Positions 43,061-51,257 of a DNA stretch of 59,600 nt are shown piece by piece. The DNA comes from an uncultured Oscillospiraceae bacterium (GTDB taxonomy: Bacteria > Bacillota > Clostridia > Oscillospirales > Acutalibacteraceae). The stretch's first letter is position 1. Every line of letters starts with the position of its first letter. The stretch spans positions 1 to 59,600 of the forward strand of contig UQBX01000011.1 in NCBI GenBank assembly GCA_900539425.1. Direction: 5' to 3'. The notes under the pieces were generated by a model. It did not search any database and had not been told where the DNA came from. It saw only the letters and a list, made by a program, of their open reading frames with translations. The translations under genes were made by a program, and so were the position numbers.

Positions 43061-44443
43061 ATGAAATATACTTTTTATCATGTTACGGATACTCATTATT
43101 ACAGTAAAAAAAATTATGACGGTGATCCTTGGTTATTGCCTCAATGGAACGACCAGATTGCGATGCGTGAGAGTGAAGAAATAATAAAAAAAGCCTTTTC
43201 TATTATTTCGAATGATACTGAGGCACAAGCTGTAATTCTTACAGGTGATATAACTCATCACGGCGATGAAGAAAGCTGTAATGAGATGCTGCGGATACTA
43301 AATGACACAGAAAAGTATAAAAAAGTCATAGCGTTTATTGATTCTCACGATTATTTTCCGGAAGGTATTCGTTTTGATAAAAACGGAAAACCATATCCTA
43401 AACAGGCAACCACAAGAGAAAAGGTACTGCCCTTATTTACAAAATTTAATACTGATAAAGCGATTGATATTTATAAGGATGATTTTTCATGTGTAATACA
43501 GCTCAATGAAAAATTAAGATTTCTTATTTTGTCTTATGAAAGCAGCGAGAAAGGGCCCTATATCAGTGAAGAATATTTTGAATGGGTAAAACTGCAAGCT
43601 AATAAGGCAAAGCATGACGGCTGTGTACTTATTGCAGGAATTCATCCGCCGTTAATTTCTCCGAATCCGGCTTACAGTATTATGGGCAAAGGCAATATTG
43701 TTGTTAATTCGCAGGAAATAGGTCAAAAATTTGCAAAAGCAGGAATACCGCTTGTTTTGTGCGGCCACAGCCATATGCAGGCAATTAACTGCACAGCAAG
43801 CTCTGAGGGCGGCAAAATGTATTGTGTTTCAACATCTTCGCTTGTCGGCTCACCGCCTAAAATGAGAAGAATTACTTTCGATTCAAGTGATATGACATTT
43901 GATATTAAAACGATAACCATGGATTTGCCGGAGTTGAATTTGGGCATGCCTTTGGTTGATTATTGCCGAAAAGGTTTTTTAGGCTCTCTTGAAGAGATAC
44001 CTTACAATATGCAGTATGATATAGAAAAGTTTATAGAAACCGGCGGCGGGGTAAATCTTCCTAAGAAATTTATTAAAAGGCATAAAAGGCTTGTTATGTT
44101 TCTTGGCAAAAAACTTAATAATCTTGATTTCGGCAAACTTGCAAAGTTATCAAAAAGAATAACTAAATTGAAAAAACGTGAGTATGCTGAGATTTCTGAC
44201 AAGAAAATAGTTCCGTTCATTTTTCAGGTGATTGATGGTATCTATTCAGGAAACAGATTTTTAAAGTCTGACAGTAAGGAATACATAATCATAATGGGGT
44301 GTGTCGCAAGACTTGATAAAATCATTAAATTTTTCAAAATAGACTTAAATAAATTAACGGGATTTTCTAATTTAAAAGATATTGTAATACCTTTGCTTAT
44401 AAATTCAGATATAGATAACGATAATGCTTTATTGCAAATTTAA
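43061..44443 (+). CDS. Calcineurin-like metallophosphoesterase 2, altered GNH motif
   Basis: 460 aa, paralogue of 39864-41222. Motifs: VTDTHYYS, LTGDITHHGDEES, FIDSHDYF at the third motif (residues 94-97; Asn of GNHD replaced by Ser), GIHPPLI and LCGHSHMQA. About 190 C-terminal residues form a Lys-rich helical domain also seen in the first copy. No signal peptide. It is the last gene of the operon and is followed by a terminator. Both copies share the same change at the metal-ligand Asn, so it is unlikely to be a random error; a specialised reaction or altered metal centre is inferred. Confidence 0.8.
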   Translation: MKYTFYHVTDTHYYSKKNYDGDPWLLPQWNDQIAMRESEEIIKKAFSIISNDTEAQAVILTGDITHHGDEESCNEMLRILNDTEKYKKVIAFIDSHDYFPEGIRFDKNGKPYPKQATTREKVLPLFTKFNTDKAIDIYKDDFSCVIQLNEKLRFLILSYESSEKGPYISEEYFEWVKLQANKAKHDGCVLIAGIHPPLISPNPAYSIMGKGNIVVNSQEIGQKFAKAGIPLVLCGHSHMQAINCTASSEGGKMYCVSTSSLVGSPPKMRRITFDSSDMTFDIKTITMDLPELNLGMPLVDYCRKGFLGSLEEIPYNMQYDIEKFIETGGGVNLPKKFIKRHKRLVMFLGKKLNNLDFGKLAKLSKRITKLKKREYAEISDKKIVPFIFQVIDGIYSGNRFLKSDSKEYIIIMGCVARLDKIIKFFKIDLNKLTGFSNLKDIVIPLLINSDIDNDNALLQI

Positions 44444-44444
44444 C

Positions 44445-44479
44445 TAAGAAAGACTGTCCTTTACGGACAGTCTTTCTTA
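44445..44479. terminator. Bidirectional terminator between convergent operons
   Basis: Perfect 15-bp stem (TAAGAAAGACTGTCC with its complement), loop TTTAC, starting two bases after the plus-strand phosphoesterase stop and ending three bases before the minus-strand GH29 end. It serves both operons. Confidence 0.85.
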
Positions 44480-44482
44480 TCA

Positions 44483-45757
44483 TTAATATAATTTTATAGC
44501 TTTAAGTTTTGGCGAAGTTTTATATTTAGTAATTTTAATTTCAATTTCGGAAGCCGAAACAGGAATTATTCGTTTATGACCTATAATTTTTCCTTTGTAA
44601 TACTCTTTCGAATCAGCAAATATGATAAACTCCTCAACAAGTTCTCCATAAGAAATATCTTCCTGTAATACTACATACTTTGATTTTATATTTTTAGGAG
44701 CCTTAAGTAAGTATGATATACAGTCAGGCTTTATTTCAGCGCTGAATAATTCATCCGTGAAGTTTTCTTTTATAAGTTTAGAAAACTGATTGAATTGATC
44801 AACATCTTCTTTTGGAAACAAACCGTTTTTATCTATTCCCATTCCTATGAGCATATTTGTGTTTCTTCCCACTGAATTTATGTACATCTCATATAATTCC
44901 TGCGGAGGTACAATATACTTTTCTTCGCCTTTTTGCCAAAACCACCCACCTTGAATAGAAGGCGCTTCTCTGTTGGGTCTGTCGCTTTCGGCAGGGCACC
45001 AAGTGTCCCCGTGTGTATCGCCGCTCCCGTCATATTCAGTAGTTCCTGTTTCTCTCATTACTTTAAAGTTAAATATTGAAGAACAGTTTTCGGGTGCGTG
45101 CGCTTTTTCATTGCCAACCCACCGCAGCAAAGATTTAGTACCCTCGGGGCCTTGAAATACATTTGCATCGGGCTGAAGTTTGTGAAGTAATGATACGATA
45201 TCAGGTCCTCCTTCTTCAACAGGAAGACAGCCGCCGTCAAACCATATTTCAAAAAGTTTTCCGTAATTACCCCACAGTTCAGTTAATTGCTTTATAACGA
45301 TTGAGTTGTATCTTTCCTGCTCATATTTATCATTAGAAAGAACTCTGCCGTTGTCTGCTTTTAAATACTGGTTGCAATAACTACTGTAATATAATCCGGG
45401 TTTTACTCCGTATTTATTACAGGAATCAATAAAATCACGCACTATATCTCCCTTGCCGTTTTTCCACGGAGAGGTTGCAACGCTGTAGTCATAAGCTTTC
45501 GTTGGCCAAAGACAAAATCCTGTGCAATGTTTCGCAACGAGGATTGCGTATTTTGCTCCCATTTTGGCAGCTGCTTCAATCCATTGATCTGTGTTAAGAT
45601 ATTCAGGATTAAATAAATCCGGTGATAATGGCTTTTTCCAATGTCTTCTGAAATTATAATTTTTCTTGGCGAATGTAACTAAATCCAAATGAATGATTAC
45701 ACCAATCTCGCAATCAGCCCATTCAATTTGTTCTTTGCTTGGCAAAACAAGTTCCAT
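44483..45757 (-). CDS. GH29 alpha-L-fucosidase (shorter, B-like form)
   Basis: 424 aa from the ATG at 45757; GAAGGAGC just upstream supports this over the ATG at 45772, which lies inside the ribosome site. GH29 barrel: YAILVAKHCTGFCLWPTK, GLYYSSYCNQY, nucleophile Asp in FEIWFDGG, GPEGTKSLLRWVGNE, then WCPAESD and a C-terminal beta domain. The HCTGFCLWP and WVGNE segments resemble GH29 subfamily B, which prefers alpha-1,3/1,4-fucose on branched GlcNAc. No signal peptide. Last gene of the fucA-kinase-fucI operon; a hairpin lies just before it. Confidence 0.88.
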   Translation of the reverse strand: MELVLPSKEQIEWADCEIGVIIHLDLVTFAKKNYNFRRHWKKPLSPDLFNPEYLNTDQWIEAAAKMGAKYAILVAKHCTGFCLWPTKAYDYSVATSPWKNGKGDIVRDFIDSCNKYGVKPGLYYSSYCNQYLKADNGRVLSNDKYEQERYNSIVIKQLTELWGNYGKLFEIWFDGGCLPVEEGGPDIVSLLHKLQPDANVFQGPEGTKSLLRWVGNEKAHAPENCSSIFNFKVMRETGTTEYDGSGDTHGDTWCPAESDRPNREAPSIQGGWFWQKGEEKYIVPPQELYEMYINSVGRNTNMLIGMGIDKNGLFPKEDVDQFNQFSKLIKENFTDELFSAEIKPDCISYLLKAPKNIKSKYVVLQEDISYGELVEEFIIFADSKEYYKGKIIGHKRIIPVSASEIEIKITKYKTSPKLKAIKLY

Positions 45758-45774
45758 ATTTTGCTCCTTCATCT

Positions 45775-45809
45775 GCGTACAACCATAGTATTAATCTATG
45801 ATTGTACGC
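45775..45809 (-). promoter_or_regulatory. Intercistronic hairpin between fucI and GH29
   Basis: GCGTACAACCATAG and CTATGATTGTACGC pair at 13 of 14 positions with a seven-base loop. No T-run follows on the minus strand, so it is not a standard terminator for the operon. It ends a few bases before the GH29 ribosome site and may tune GH29 translation or mRNA processing. Confidence 0.45.
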
Positions 45810-45826
45810 TTTTGAATTATTAGATT

Positions 45827-47611
45827 TTATTTATAAAGAGGGCCGTAATTTTTGCAGGCGTTAAAATCCGCAGCCTGTAAGTCATCTGTGCCGAATGCCG
45901 CCCAGCTGTGGGGACGGAAAATTCTGCTTTCATCAACATTGTGCATATTAACGGGAATACGAAGCATAGATGCAAGTGTGATAAGTTCTGCGCCGACATG
46001 ACCGTAAACTGTTACGCCGTGATTTGCTCCCCAGTTTGCCATTACGCTGTAAACATCTTTAAATGCGCCTTTTCCTGTGAGTTTCGGAGCAAACCATGTT
46101 GTAGGCCATGTCCTATCTGTTCTTACATCAATGGTGTTGTGAATTTCATCAGGAAGATCAACAGTGTATCCCTCTGCAAGCTGCAAAACGGGTCCGATAC
46201 CGTCCACAACATTTACTCTGAGCATTGTAACAGGCATTTCAGCTCTGCATCTGAAATGGCTTGAAAATCCGCCGCCGCGGAAATATTCGTAGTTTGCTCT
46301 GCACCAGTCTGTTGCATTAAGGCAGGCTTTTATGTCCTTATCAGTCATTTTCCAGTAAGGTTTCATACAGTTAGAGCCGTTATCGTCAACGCTTGCACCG
46401 CAGCCGTCAAGTGCCGTTGCACCTGAATTAATAAGGTGAATAAATCCGTTTTCTGCAACACCCTCAGGCTTTTTGCCAGTAACTCTTTCGCAGGCTTTAG
46501 GGCTCCAGTATGTTCTTACATCGTGGAAACAGGGAGCTGTGTTTGAAACAAGATTTCCGAGAATCATTGCAACGCCGTTTAATGTATCGTTTTCAGTAGC
46601 AAAAGGTGTCGGCGCCTTAGGTCCGTACCAGTCAAAAGAACTTGCCATAATCGCCTCAGTAAAGTCTGCGTTTGGAAGCCAGTCTGTCCACTGGCGCTGA
46701 CCCTGGAAACCGCCAGCAATGGCATTTTTGCCAAGTGCTTCTTCGTGCCATCCCATTTCATCAAGCTTCTTGTTTCCGTAAAGAATATCCTTGACAATAA
46801 GCGTCATTTTAACTATGAATTCCCAGTCCTTATCAGCGGGAACAACTTTTGATTTGGTGATTATCTCAGGCAGCTTTTTGCCTGCGTTACAGTCAAAGCC
46901 TTCTTTGCAGTTTTCTTTTACCCACTCAAATGCTTTGTTATACTCATCCTTGTCATAAATTTCAAGAGTAATTCGTCTGATAATCTCAGTCATATCAACC
47001 CATTCAGCACGGATGCCGAGATACTTCTGGAACATATTAGCGTCGCAGAAACTACCTGCAATACCCATAGCAACACCGCCAACATTGACATACGACTTGT
47101 TTTTCATCCAGCCTACTGCAACGGCGCATTTTGCAAAACGCAGAATTTTCTCTTTAACATCATCAGGAACTGAAGTATCGTCCATATCCTGAACATCGTG
47201 ACCGTAAATTGAAAAGGCAGGCAAACCTTTCTGTGCGTGAGCTGCCATTACAGCCGCAAGATAAACTGCGCCTGGTCTTTCAGTTCCGTTAAATCCCCAA
47301 ACTGCCTTAATAGTTTTAGGATCCATATCAAAAGTTTCAGAGCCGTAGCACCAGCAGGGTGTTACGGTAAGAGTAGCAATTACATTTTCTTTTGAAAACT
47401 GTTCCTGGCATTTTCCTGCTTCCGCTCCGCCGCCGATAGTGGTATCGCTGATAACGCACTGAACAGGTGTTGAATCAGGATAACAGAGAGTTGATTCAAT
47501 TAACTCTTTTGCGCTAAGTGCCATTCCCATAGTCTGATTTTCAAGACTTTCTCTGACACCGCCCCATCTTCCGTCAATAACGGGTCTAATACCTATTTTT
47601 GGATAATTCAT
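45827..47611 (-). CDS. fucI: L-fucose isomerase
   Basis: 594 aa, the FucI length. Hallmarks: PKIGIRPVIDGRWGGVRESL at the N-terminus, SDTTIGGGAEAGKC, CWCYGSETFDMDP, NVGGVAMGIAGSFCD and the late GANHGVTVYGHVGAELIT region. Converts L-fucose (and often D-arabinose) to L-fuculose with Mn2+. AAGGGGGAA precedes the ATG. It is downstream of the kinase by 12 bases and upstream of GH29, so released fucose is used directly. Confidence 0.96.
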   Translation of the reverse strand: MNYPKIGIRPVIDGRWGGVRESLENQTMGMALSAKELIESTLCYPDSTPVQCVISDTTIGGGAEAGKCQEQFSKENVIATLTVTPCWCYGSETFDMDPKTIKAVWGFNGTERPGAVYLAAVMAAHAQKGLPAFSIYGHDVQDMDDTSVPDDVKEKILRFAKCAVAVGWMKNKSYVNVGGVAMGIAGSFCDANMFQKYLGIRAEWVDMTEIIRRITLEIYDKDEYNKAFEWVKENCKEGFDCNAGKKLPEIITKSKVVPADKDWEFIVKMTLIVKDILYGNKKLDEMGWHEEALGKNAIAGGFQGQRQWTDWLPNADFTEAIMASSFDWYGPKAPTPFATENDTLNGVAMILGNLVSNTAPCFHDVRTYWSPKACERVTGKKPEGVAENGFIHLINSGATALDGCGASVDDNGSNCMKPYWKMTDKDIKACLNATDWCRANYEYFRGGGFSSHFRCRAEMPVTMLRVNVVDGIGPVLQLAEGYTVDLPDEIHNTIDVRTDRTWPTTWFAPKLTGKGAFKDVYSVMANWGANHGVTVYGHVGAELITLASMLRIPVNMHNVDESRIFRPHSWAAFGTDDLQAADFNACKNYGPLYK

Positions 47612-47623
47612 AAAATTTCCCCC

Positions 47624-49042
47624 TTAAAATTTATCCACAATATTTAAAAATCTACTGTATGCTTCATCCCATTTTAGATTGCTTTCAGCAGGTTTGAAAC
47701 ATTTTATGTTTTCTGTGTTTGCTATTATTTTTCTGCCGTCATCAATATTGTTTATTTCTCCTAACGCTATTAGCTGAAGAATTATGTTGCCTAAAGCAGT
47801 AGCCTCAACAGGACCTGCCGTAACATCAATGTTAAGACAGTCAGCACTCATTTGGCATAATAAACCGTCTTTGGTTCCTCCGCCTATAATGGCAAGTTTG
47901 CTGAACTTTCTGCTCGTACATTCCTGTATCTGCTCAATAGCATATCTGTATTTAAGCGCAAGGCTCTCATAAATACATCTTACTGTTTCTCCCACATTTT
48001 CAGGAATTTGCTGGTTAGTTTTTTTACAGTAGTCTGCGATTTTTTCAGGTAAATCACCATGAGAAAACAGTAAAGGCGAGTCAGGGTCAATAAAGCATTT
48101 AAACGGCTCGCTTTCAATGGCAAACCTTTCCAGATCTGCATATGAATAATCTAAGCCTTTTTTTCTGTAATCTCGCCGAACTTCCTGAATAAGCCACAAA
48201 CCACTTATGTTTTTAAGAAAATTGATCTTGCCGTTTGCGCCTAATTCATTAGAAAGCTGATTTTTAAAACTTAAATCATTTAGAATAGGGCTGTCCGTTT
48301 CACAACCGATAAGAGACCAAGTTCCGCAGGATAGAAATGCAGTGTTTTCATCTGAATTTACTACTGCGGATACTGCGCTTTGAGTATCGTGACCTGCCAC
48401 GGAAATAACTTTTATTCCCTTATATTCTCCGCTTACAGTACCGCTGTTGCAAAGTTTTGGAAATATGTTTTTATCTATTGAAAAAGCGTTCAGCACTTCT
48501 TCGCTCCACTCACCGTTTTCGGGATTGAGCATTTGCGAGGTTGATGCTATTGTTCTTTCGCAAACTTTATTTCCGCATAAAAGATATGTAAACAGATCCG
48601 GCATAAATAGCAGTGTTTTTGCTTTAGTCAGATTTTTGTCGCACATCAGCTGAAACAGAGTGTTTATGTTCATAATCTGATTGCCTGTAAGAGAATACAA
48701 TTTGCTTTCAGACATAATTCTAACTGCTTTTTCAAGTGCGTTTTCAGTCCTGTTGTCACGATAATGATAAGGCATTTCGATAATATTGCCATTTTCATCA
48801 AGAAGGGCATAGTCAACGCCCCAGGTATCAAATGCAAGAGAATCAATTTTTCCGGCTTTGTCTATTGCTGCGTGAACTTCTCGCATGATCATATCAGTAT
48901 CGTGATGAATATGGCCGTTTATTTCCAAAGGTGTGTTTTCAAACCTATGAATATCTTCATAAGTGATTTTTGAGCCGTCAAACACTGCTTTGATTGCCCG
49001 CCCGCTTGATGCGCCGAAATCAAAAGCGAGAACAGTTTTCAT
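47624..49042 (-). CDS. RhaB-like FGGY kinase, probable L-fuculokinase
   Basis: 472 aa, AAAGGAG site. FGGY kinase: FDFGASSGRAIKA (phosphate-binding loop), FDTWGVDYALLDENG, PYHYRDNRT, AGHDTQSAVSAV, CGTWSLIGCE and the adenine-site IIGGGTKDGLLCQM. These match rhamnulokinase (RhaB) more than classical FucK. Flanked by fucI and fucA and without rhaA/rhaD, it most likely phosphorylates L-fuculose to L-fuculose-1-phosphate. RhaB-like kinases acting on fuculose or rhamnulose are reasonable by structure (both are 6-deoxyketohexoses). The exact substrate is inferred from neighbours. Confidence 0.85.
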   Translation of the reverse strand: MKTVLAFDFGASSGRAIKAVFDGSKITYEDIHRFENTPLEINGHIHHDTDMIMREVHAAIDKAGKIDSLAFDTWGVDYALLDENGNIIEMPYHYRDNRTENALEKAVRIMSESKLYSLTGNQIMNINTLFQLMCDKNLTKAKTLLFMPDLFTYLLCGNKVCERTIASTSQMLNPENGEWSEEVLNAFSIDKNIFPKLCNSGTVSGEYKGIKVISVAGHDTQSAVSAVVNSDENTAFLSCGTWSLIGCETDSPILNDLSFKNQLSNELGANGKINFLKNISGLWLIQEVRRDYRKKGLDYSYADLERFAIESEPFKCFIDPDSPLLFSHGDLPEKIADYCKKTNQQIPENVGETVRCIYESLALKYRYAIEQIQECTSRKFSKLAIIGGGTKDGLLCQMSADCLNIDVTAGPVEATALGNIILQLIALGEINNIDDGRKIIANTENIKCFKPAESNLKWDEAYSRFLNIVDKF

Positions 49043-49044
49043 AC

Positions 49045-49755
49045 TTATTCTCCTTTGTTTAGCATTTTGTCATCTTTATTATATTTCTTGTATCCGGGGT
49101 GTCTGCCTGTAACCCTGTAATATCCGCGGAGGTCGATGAGCTTTTGAATATTATCTCTGCTGATGTCAAAGCTTCCGCCGAGAATTACTGCGTTTATTGT
49201 GATTTTAGCCCAAAGCTCAAGGCTTTCCATTCTGTAAAAAGCTGTTATTATGTCGCTTCCAACTGCTAAAGCACCGTGGTTTTCAAGAAGCATAACATCA
49301 TGCTCTTCAAGGTACGGTTCTATAGCGTCAGGAACCTCCTGAGTTGAAGGTGTTCCGTAAGGTGTGAGAGGAACAGAGCCGATTACAGCTACATCTTCTA
49401 TCATATTGTACATATCCATTGCCTTGTGAGCCACGGCAAAGCCTGTTGCTCCGGGCGGATGCGCATGAATAACGCTTTTTACATCGTCTCTTTTTTCATA
49501 GCATTTAAGGTGCATTTTAATTTCGCTTGACGGTCTGTATCCCTCGTTAGCCTCTAAAATTTCTCCGTCAGCGTTAAGCAAAACAAGTTTGTCGGGTGTT
49601 ATGAATGATTTGCTTATTCCTGTTGGTGTTGCAATTATTCTGCCGTCATCAAGTTTTGCGCTTACATTGCCGTCATTTGCGGCAACCCAGCCAAGCTGCC
49701 ACATCTTGTGACAGACATCGCAAATCTGTTCTTTAATCAATTCAATGTTTTCCAT
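49045..49755 (-). CDS. fucA: L-fuculose-1-phosphate aldolase (class II aldolase)
   Basis: 236 aa from the ATG at 49755, preceded by GGAGGTAAAT; an ATG at 49767 lies at that ribosome site and is unlikely. Class II aldolase/adducin fold: GNVSAKLDDGRIIATPTG, SSEIKMHLKCYEKR, the zinc motif HAHPPG, and LLENHGALAVG with the later His. Splits L-fuculose-1-P into dihydroxyacetone phosphate and L-lactaldehyde. First gene of the fuc operon. Two bases separate it from the kinase gene. Confidence 0.93.
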   Translation of the reverse strand: MENIELIKEQICDVCHKMWQLGWVAANDGNVSAKLDDGRIIATPTGISKSFITPDKLVLLNADGEILEANEGYRPSSEIKMHLKCYEKRDDVKSVIHAHPPGATGFAVAHKAMDMYNMIEDVAVIGSVPLTPYGTPSTQEVPDAIEPYLEEHDVMLLENHGALAVGSDIITAFYRMESLELWAKITINAVILGGSFDISRDNIQKLIDLRGYYRVTGRHPGYKKYNKDDKMLNKGE

Positions 49756-49800
49756 ATTTACCTCCATAATTATTGACCTCCATATTGAAATATGATAGTC

Positions 49801-49826
49801 TATACTTGTATTATATTACGAGTATA
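49801..49826. promoter_or_regulatory. Palindromic operator and fuc promoter between fucA and the AraC gene
   Basis: TATACTTGTA (49801-49810) and TACGAGTATA (49817-49826) form an inverted repeat (9 of 10) around TTATAT. A TATAAT -10 for the minus-strand fuc operon overlaps it (49815-49810), with no clear -35. A two-fold site on a promoter between divergent genes suggests binding by a dimeric regulator, most simply the adjacent AraC-type protein. Confidence 0.5.
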
Positions 49827-49897
49827 TCTATATTACTTGGTTAATTACGGCTTAATAATATAATAATATTCACTTTGTTATTATGAAAGGCTAAACT

Positions 49898-50737
49898 ATG
49901 AATTACAGTGAGCTTTATGAGGATAAAAGGCACGGCACGGTAGATTTTCCGTTGGAACTTTACTGCGTTAATAAAGGTTATCCAAGATATGAAATGCCTT
50001 TTCACTGGCATGTAGAATATGAGATGATTTTTGTAAAAACAGGTTGCCTGAAGCTGATACTTGACGGTAAGCCTTTTTATCTAAATGAAGGGGAGAGTGC
50101 TTTTATAAGCGGCGGCGTTGTGCACGGAGGATTTCCTGAAGAATGCGAATATTATTGCTTGGTTTTTGATTTGTCGGCACTCTTTAAAGATGTGGCTCTC
50201 TGTTCAAAAAGCATAGCGGAGTTTTTAACAAATACCGATCATTTTACAGGCTTTTACGGTGTGAATGCAAAGCAAACCGAAATTATGTGTGAAATGCTAT
50301 CTTTAATGCAAAAGGCAGAAAAAGGATATGATTTAAATGTAATAGGCCTATTGTGGAAGCTATTAGGTTCTTTCCTTTCACAGCCTCTTGAAAGAAACGG
50401 CGAACTGAATAATAAGGCTCAGATCCAAAAGCTGAAAGATGTTCTAAGTTACATAAGAAAAAATATTGATAAGAATATATCACTTGAAGAACTTTCTGAA
50501 GTTTCGGGAATGTCACCAAGATATTTTTGTAGAGTATTCAGAAATATGACTGGAAGAACACCTATCGAGTATGTAAATTATTACAGGGTTGAAACTGCTA
50601 GTCAGATGCTTATAACAACAGGAGAGAGCATTACTGAAATCGCTCTTAACTGCGGATTTAATGATATGAGCTATTTTTCCAAAACATTTAAAAAGTTTAA
50701 AGGAATAAGTCCCTCAAAATTCAGACAGACTTTATAA
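49898..50737 (+). CDS. AraC-family transcription regulator of fucose genes
   Basis: 279 aa. N-terminal cupin sugar-sensing domain (MPFHWHVEYEMIFVKTGCLK, LNEGESAFISGG) and C-terminal double helix-turn-helix (~180-278): ISLEELSEVSGMSPRYFCRV, TPIEYVNYYRVETASQML, ITEIALNCGFNDMSYFSKTF, GISPSKFR. Divergent from fucA with a palindrome between them. Likely effector is fucose, fuculose or the phosphate; this is inferred. The gene order regulator, then fucU, fits a fucose role. Confidence 0.88.
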   Translation: MNYSELYEDKRHGTVDFPLELYCVNKGYPRYEMPFHWHVEYEMIFVKTGCLKLILDGKPFYLNEGESAFISGGVVHGGFPEECEYYCLVFDLSALFKDVALCSKSIAEFLTNTDHFTGFYGVNAKQTEIMCEMLSLMQKAEKGYDLNVIGLLWKLLGSFLSQPLERNGELNNKAQIQKLKDVLSYIRKNIDKNISLEELSEVSGMSPRYFCRVFRNMTGRTPIEYVNYYRVETASQMLITTGESITEIALNCGFNDMSYFSKTFKKFKGISPSKFRQTL

Positions 50738-50795
50738 AGTGAAAATCGTCATACTCATTTTCAATTATGCACAAGCTTTGTTTACCTTAAAGTAG

Positions 50796-50801
50796 TATAA
50801 T
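50796..50801 (+). promoter_or_regulatory. -10 element before fucU
   Basis: Perfect TATAAT, 31 bases before the fucU ATG, which has a GAAAGGTG ribosome site. No -35 match is seen at 16-18 bases, so an activator may be needed, or fucU is read from the upstream regulator gene. Confidence 0.4.
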
Positions 50802-50831
50802 TTACTTATCAGATCAGAAAGGTGAAAATAT

Positions 50832-51257
50832 ATGCTTAAAGGTATTCCTGAAAATATTTCTCCGGAATTGCTTAAGGTGCTTTCGGAAATGGGTCACGGT
50901 GATGAGATTGTAATTTCTGACGGTAATTTTCCAAGCTCTTCAATGGGCAGCATTGTTATTAATGCTCATGGAAATGACAGTGTGGCTATGCTCAACAGTA
51001 TCTTAAAATTGCTTCCGCTTGATCAATATGACAACAATAATTTCGTCTTGATGCAGAAATGCGATGGCGATGATGCAGATACTTCCGTTTGGAATGAATT
51101 TAAAGAAATACTTTATAATTACAACGCGGACGCAAAAATAACATTTATAGAGCGTTTTGATTTTTACGAAAGAGCAAAAAAAGCATACGCCGTAGTTTCA
51201 ACAAGTGAAAAACGGCAGTATGCAAATATCATCCTTAAAAAAGGGTGCGTATTATAA
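50832..51257 (+). CDS. fucU: L-fucose mutarotase (RbsD/FucU family)
   Basis: 141 aa, the FucU size. Markers: MLKGIPENISPELLKVLSEM, MGHGDEIVISDGNFP (catalytic His in GHGD, plus Asp and Asn of the ring-opening site), LPLDQYDNNN and a C-terminal RFDFYERAKKAYAVVST-ANIILKKG segment with the Tyr and Asn/Lys residues. Interconverts alpha- and beta-L-fucose so that fucose released by fucosidases reaches FucI. Its end overlaps the convergent gene by six bases. Confidence 0.92.
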   Translation: MLKGIPENISPELLKVLSEMGHGDEIVISDGNFPSSSMGSIVINAHGNDSVAMLNSILKLLPLDQYDNNNFVLMQKCDGDDADTSVWNEFKEILYNYNADAKITFIERFDFYERAKKAYAVVSTSEKRQYANIILKKGCVL

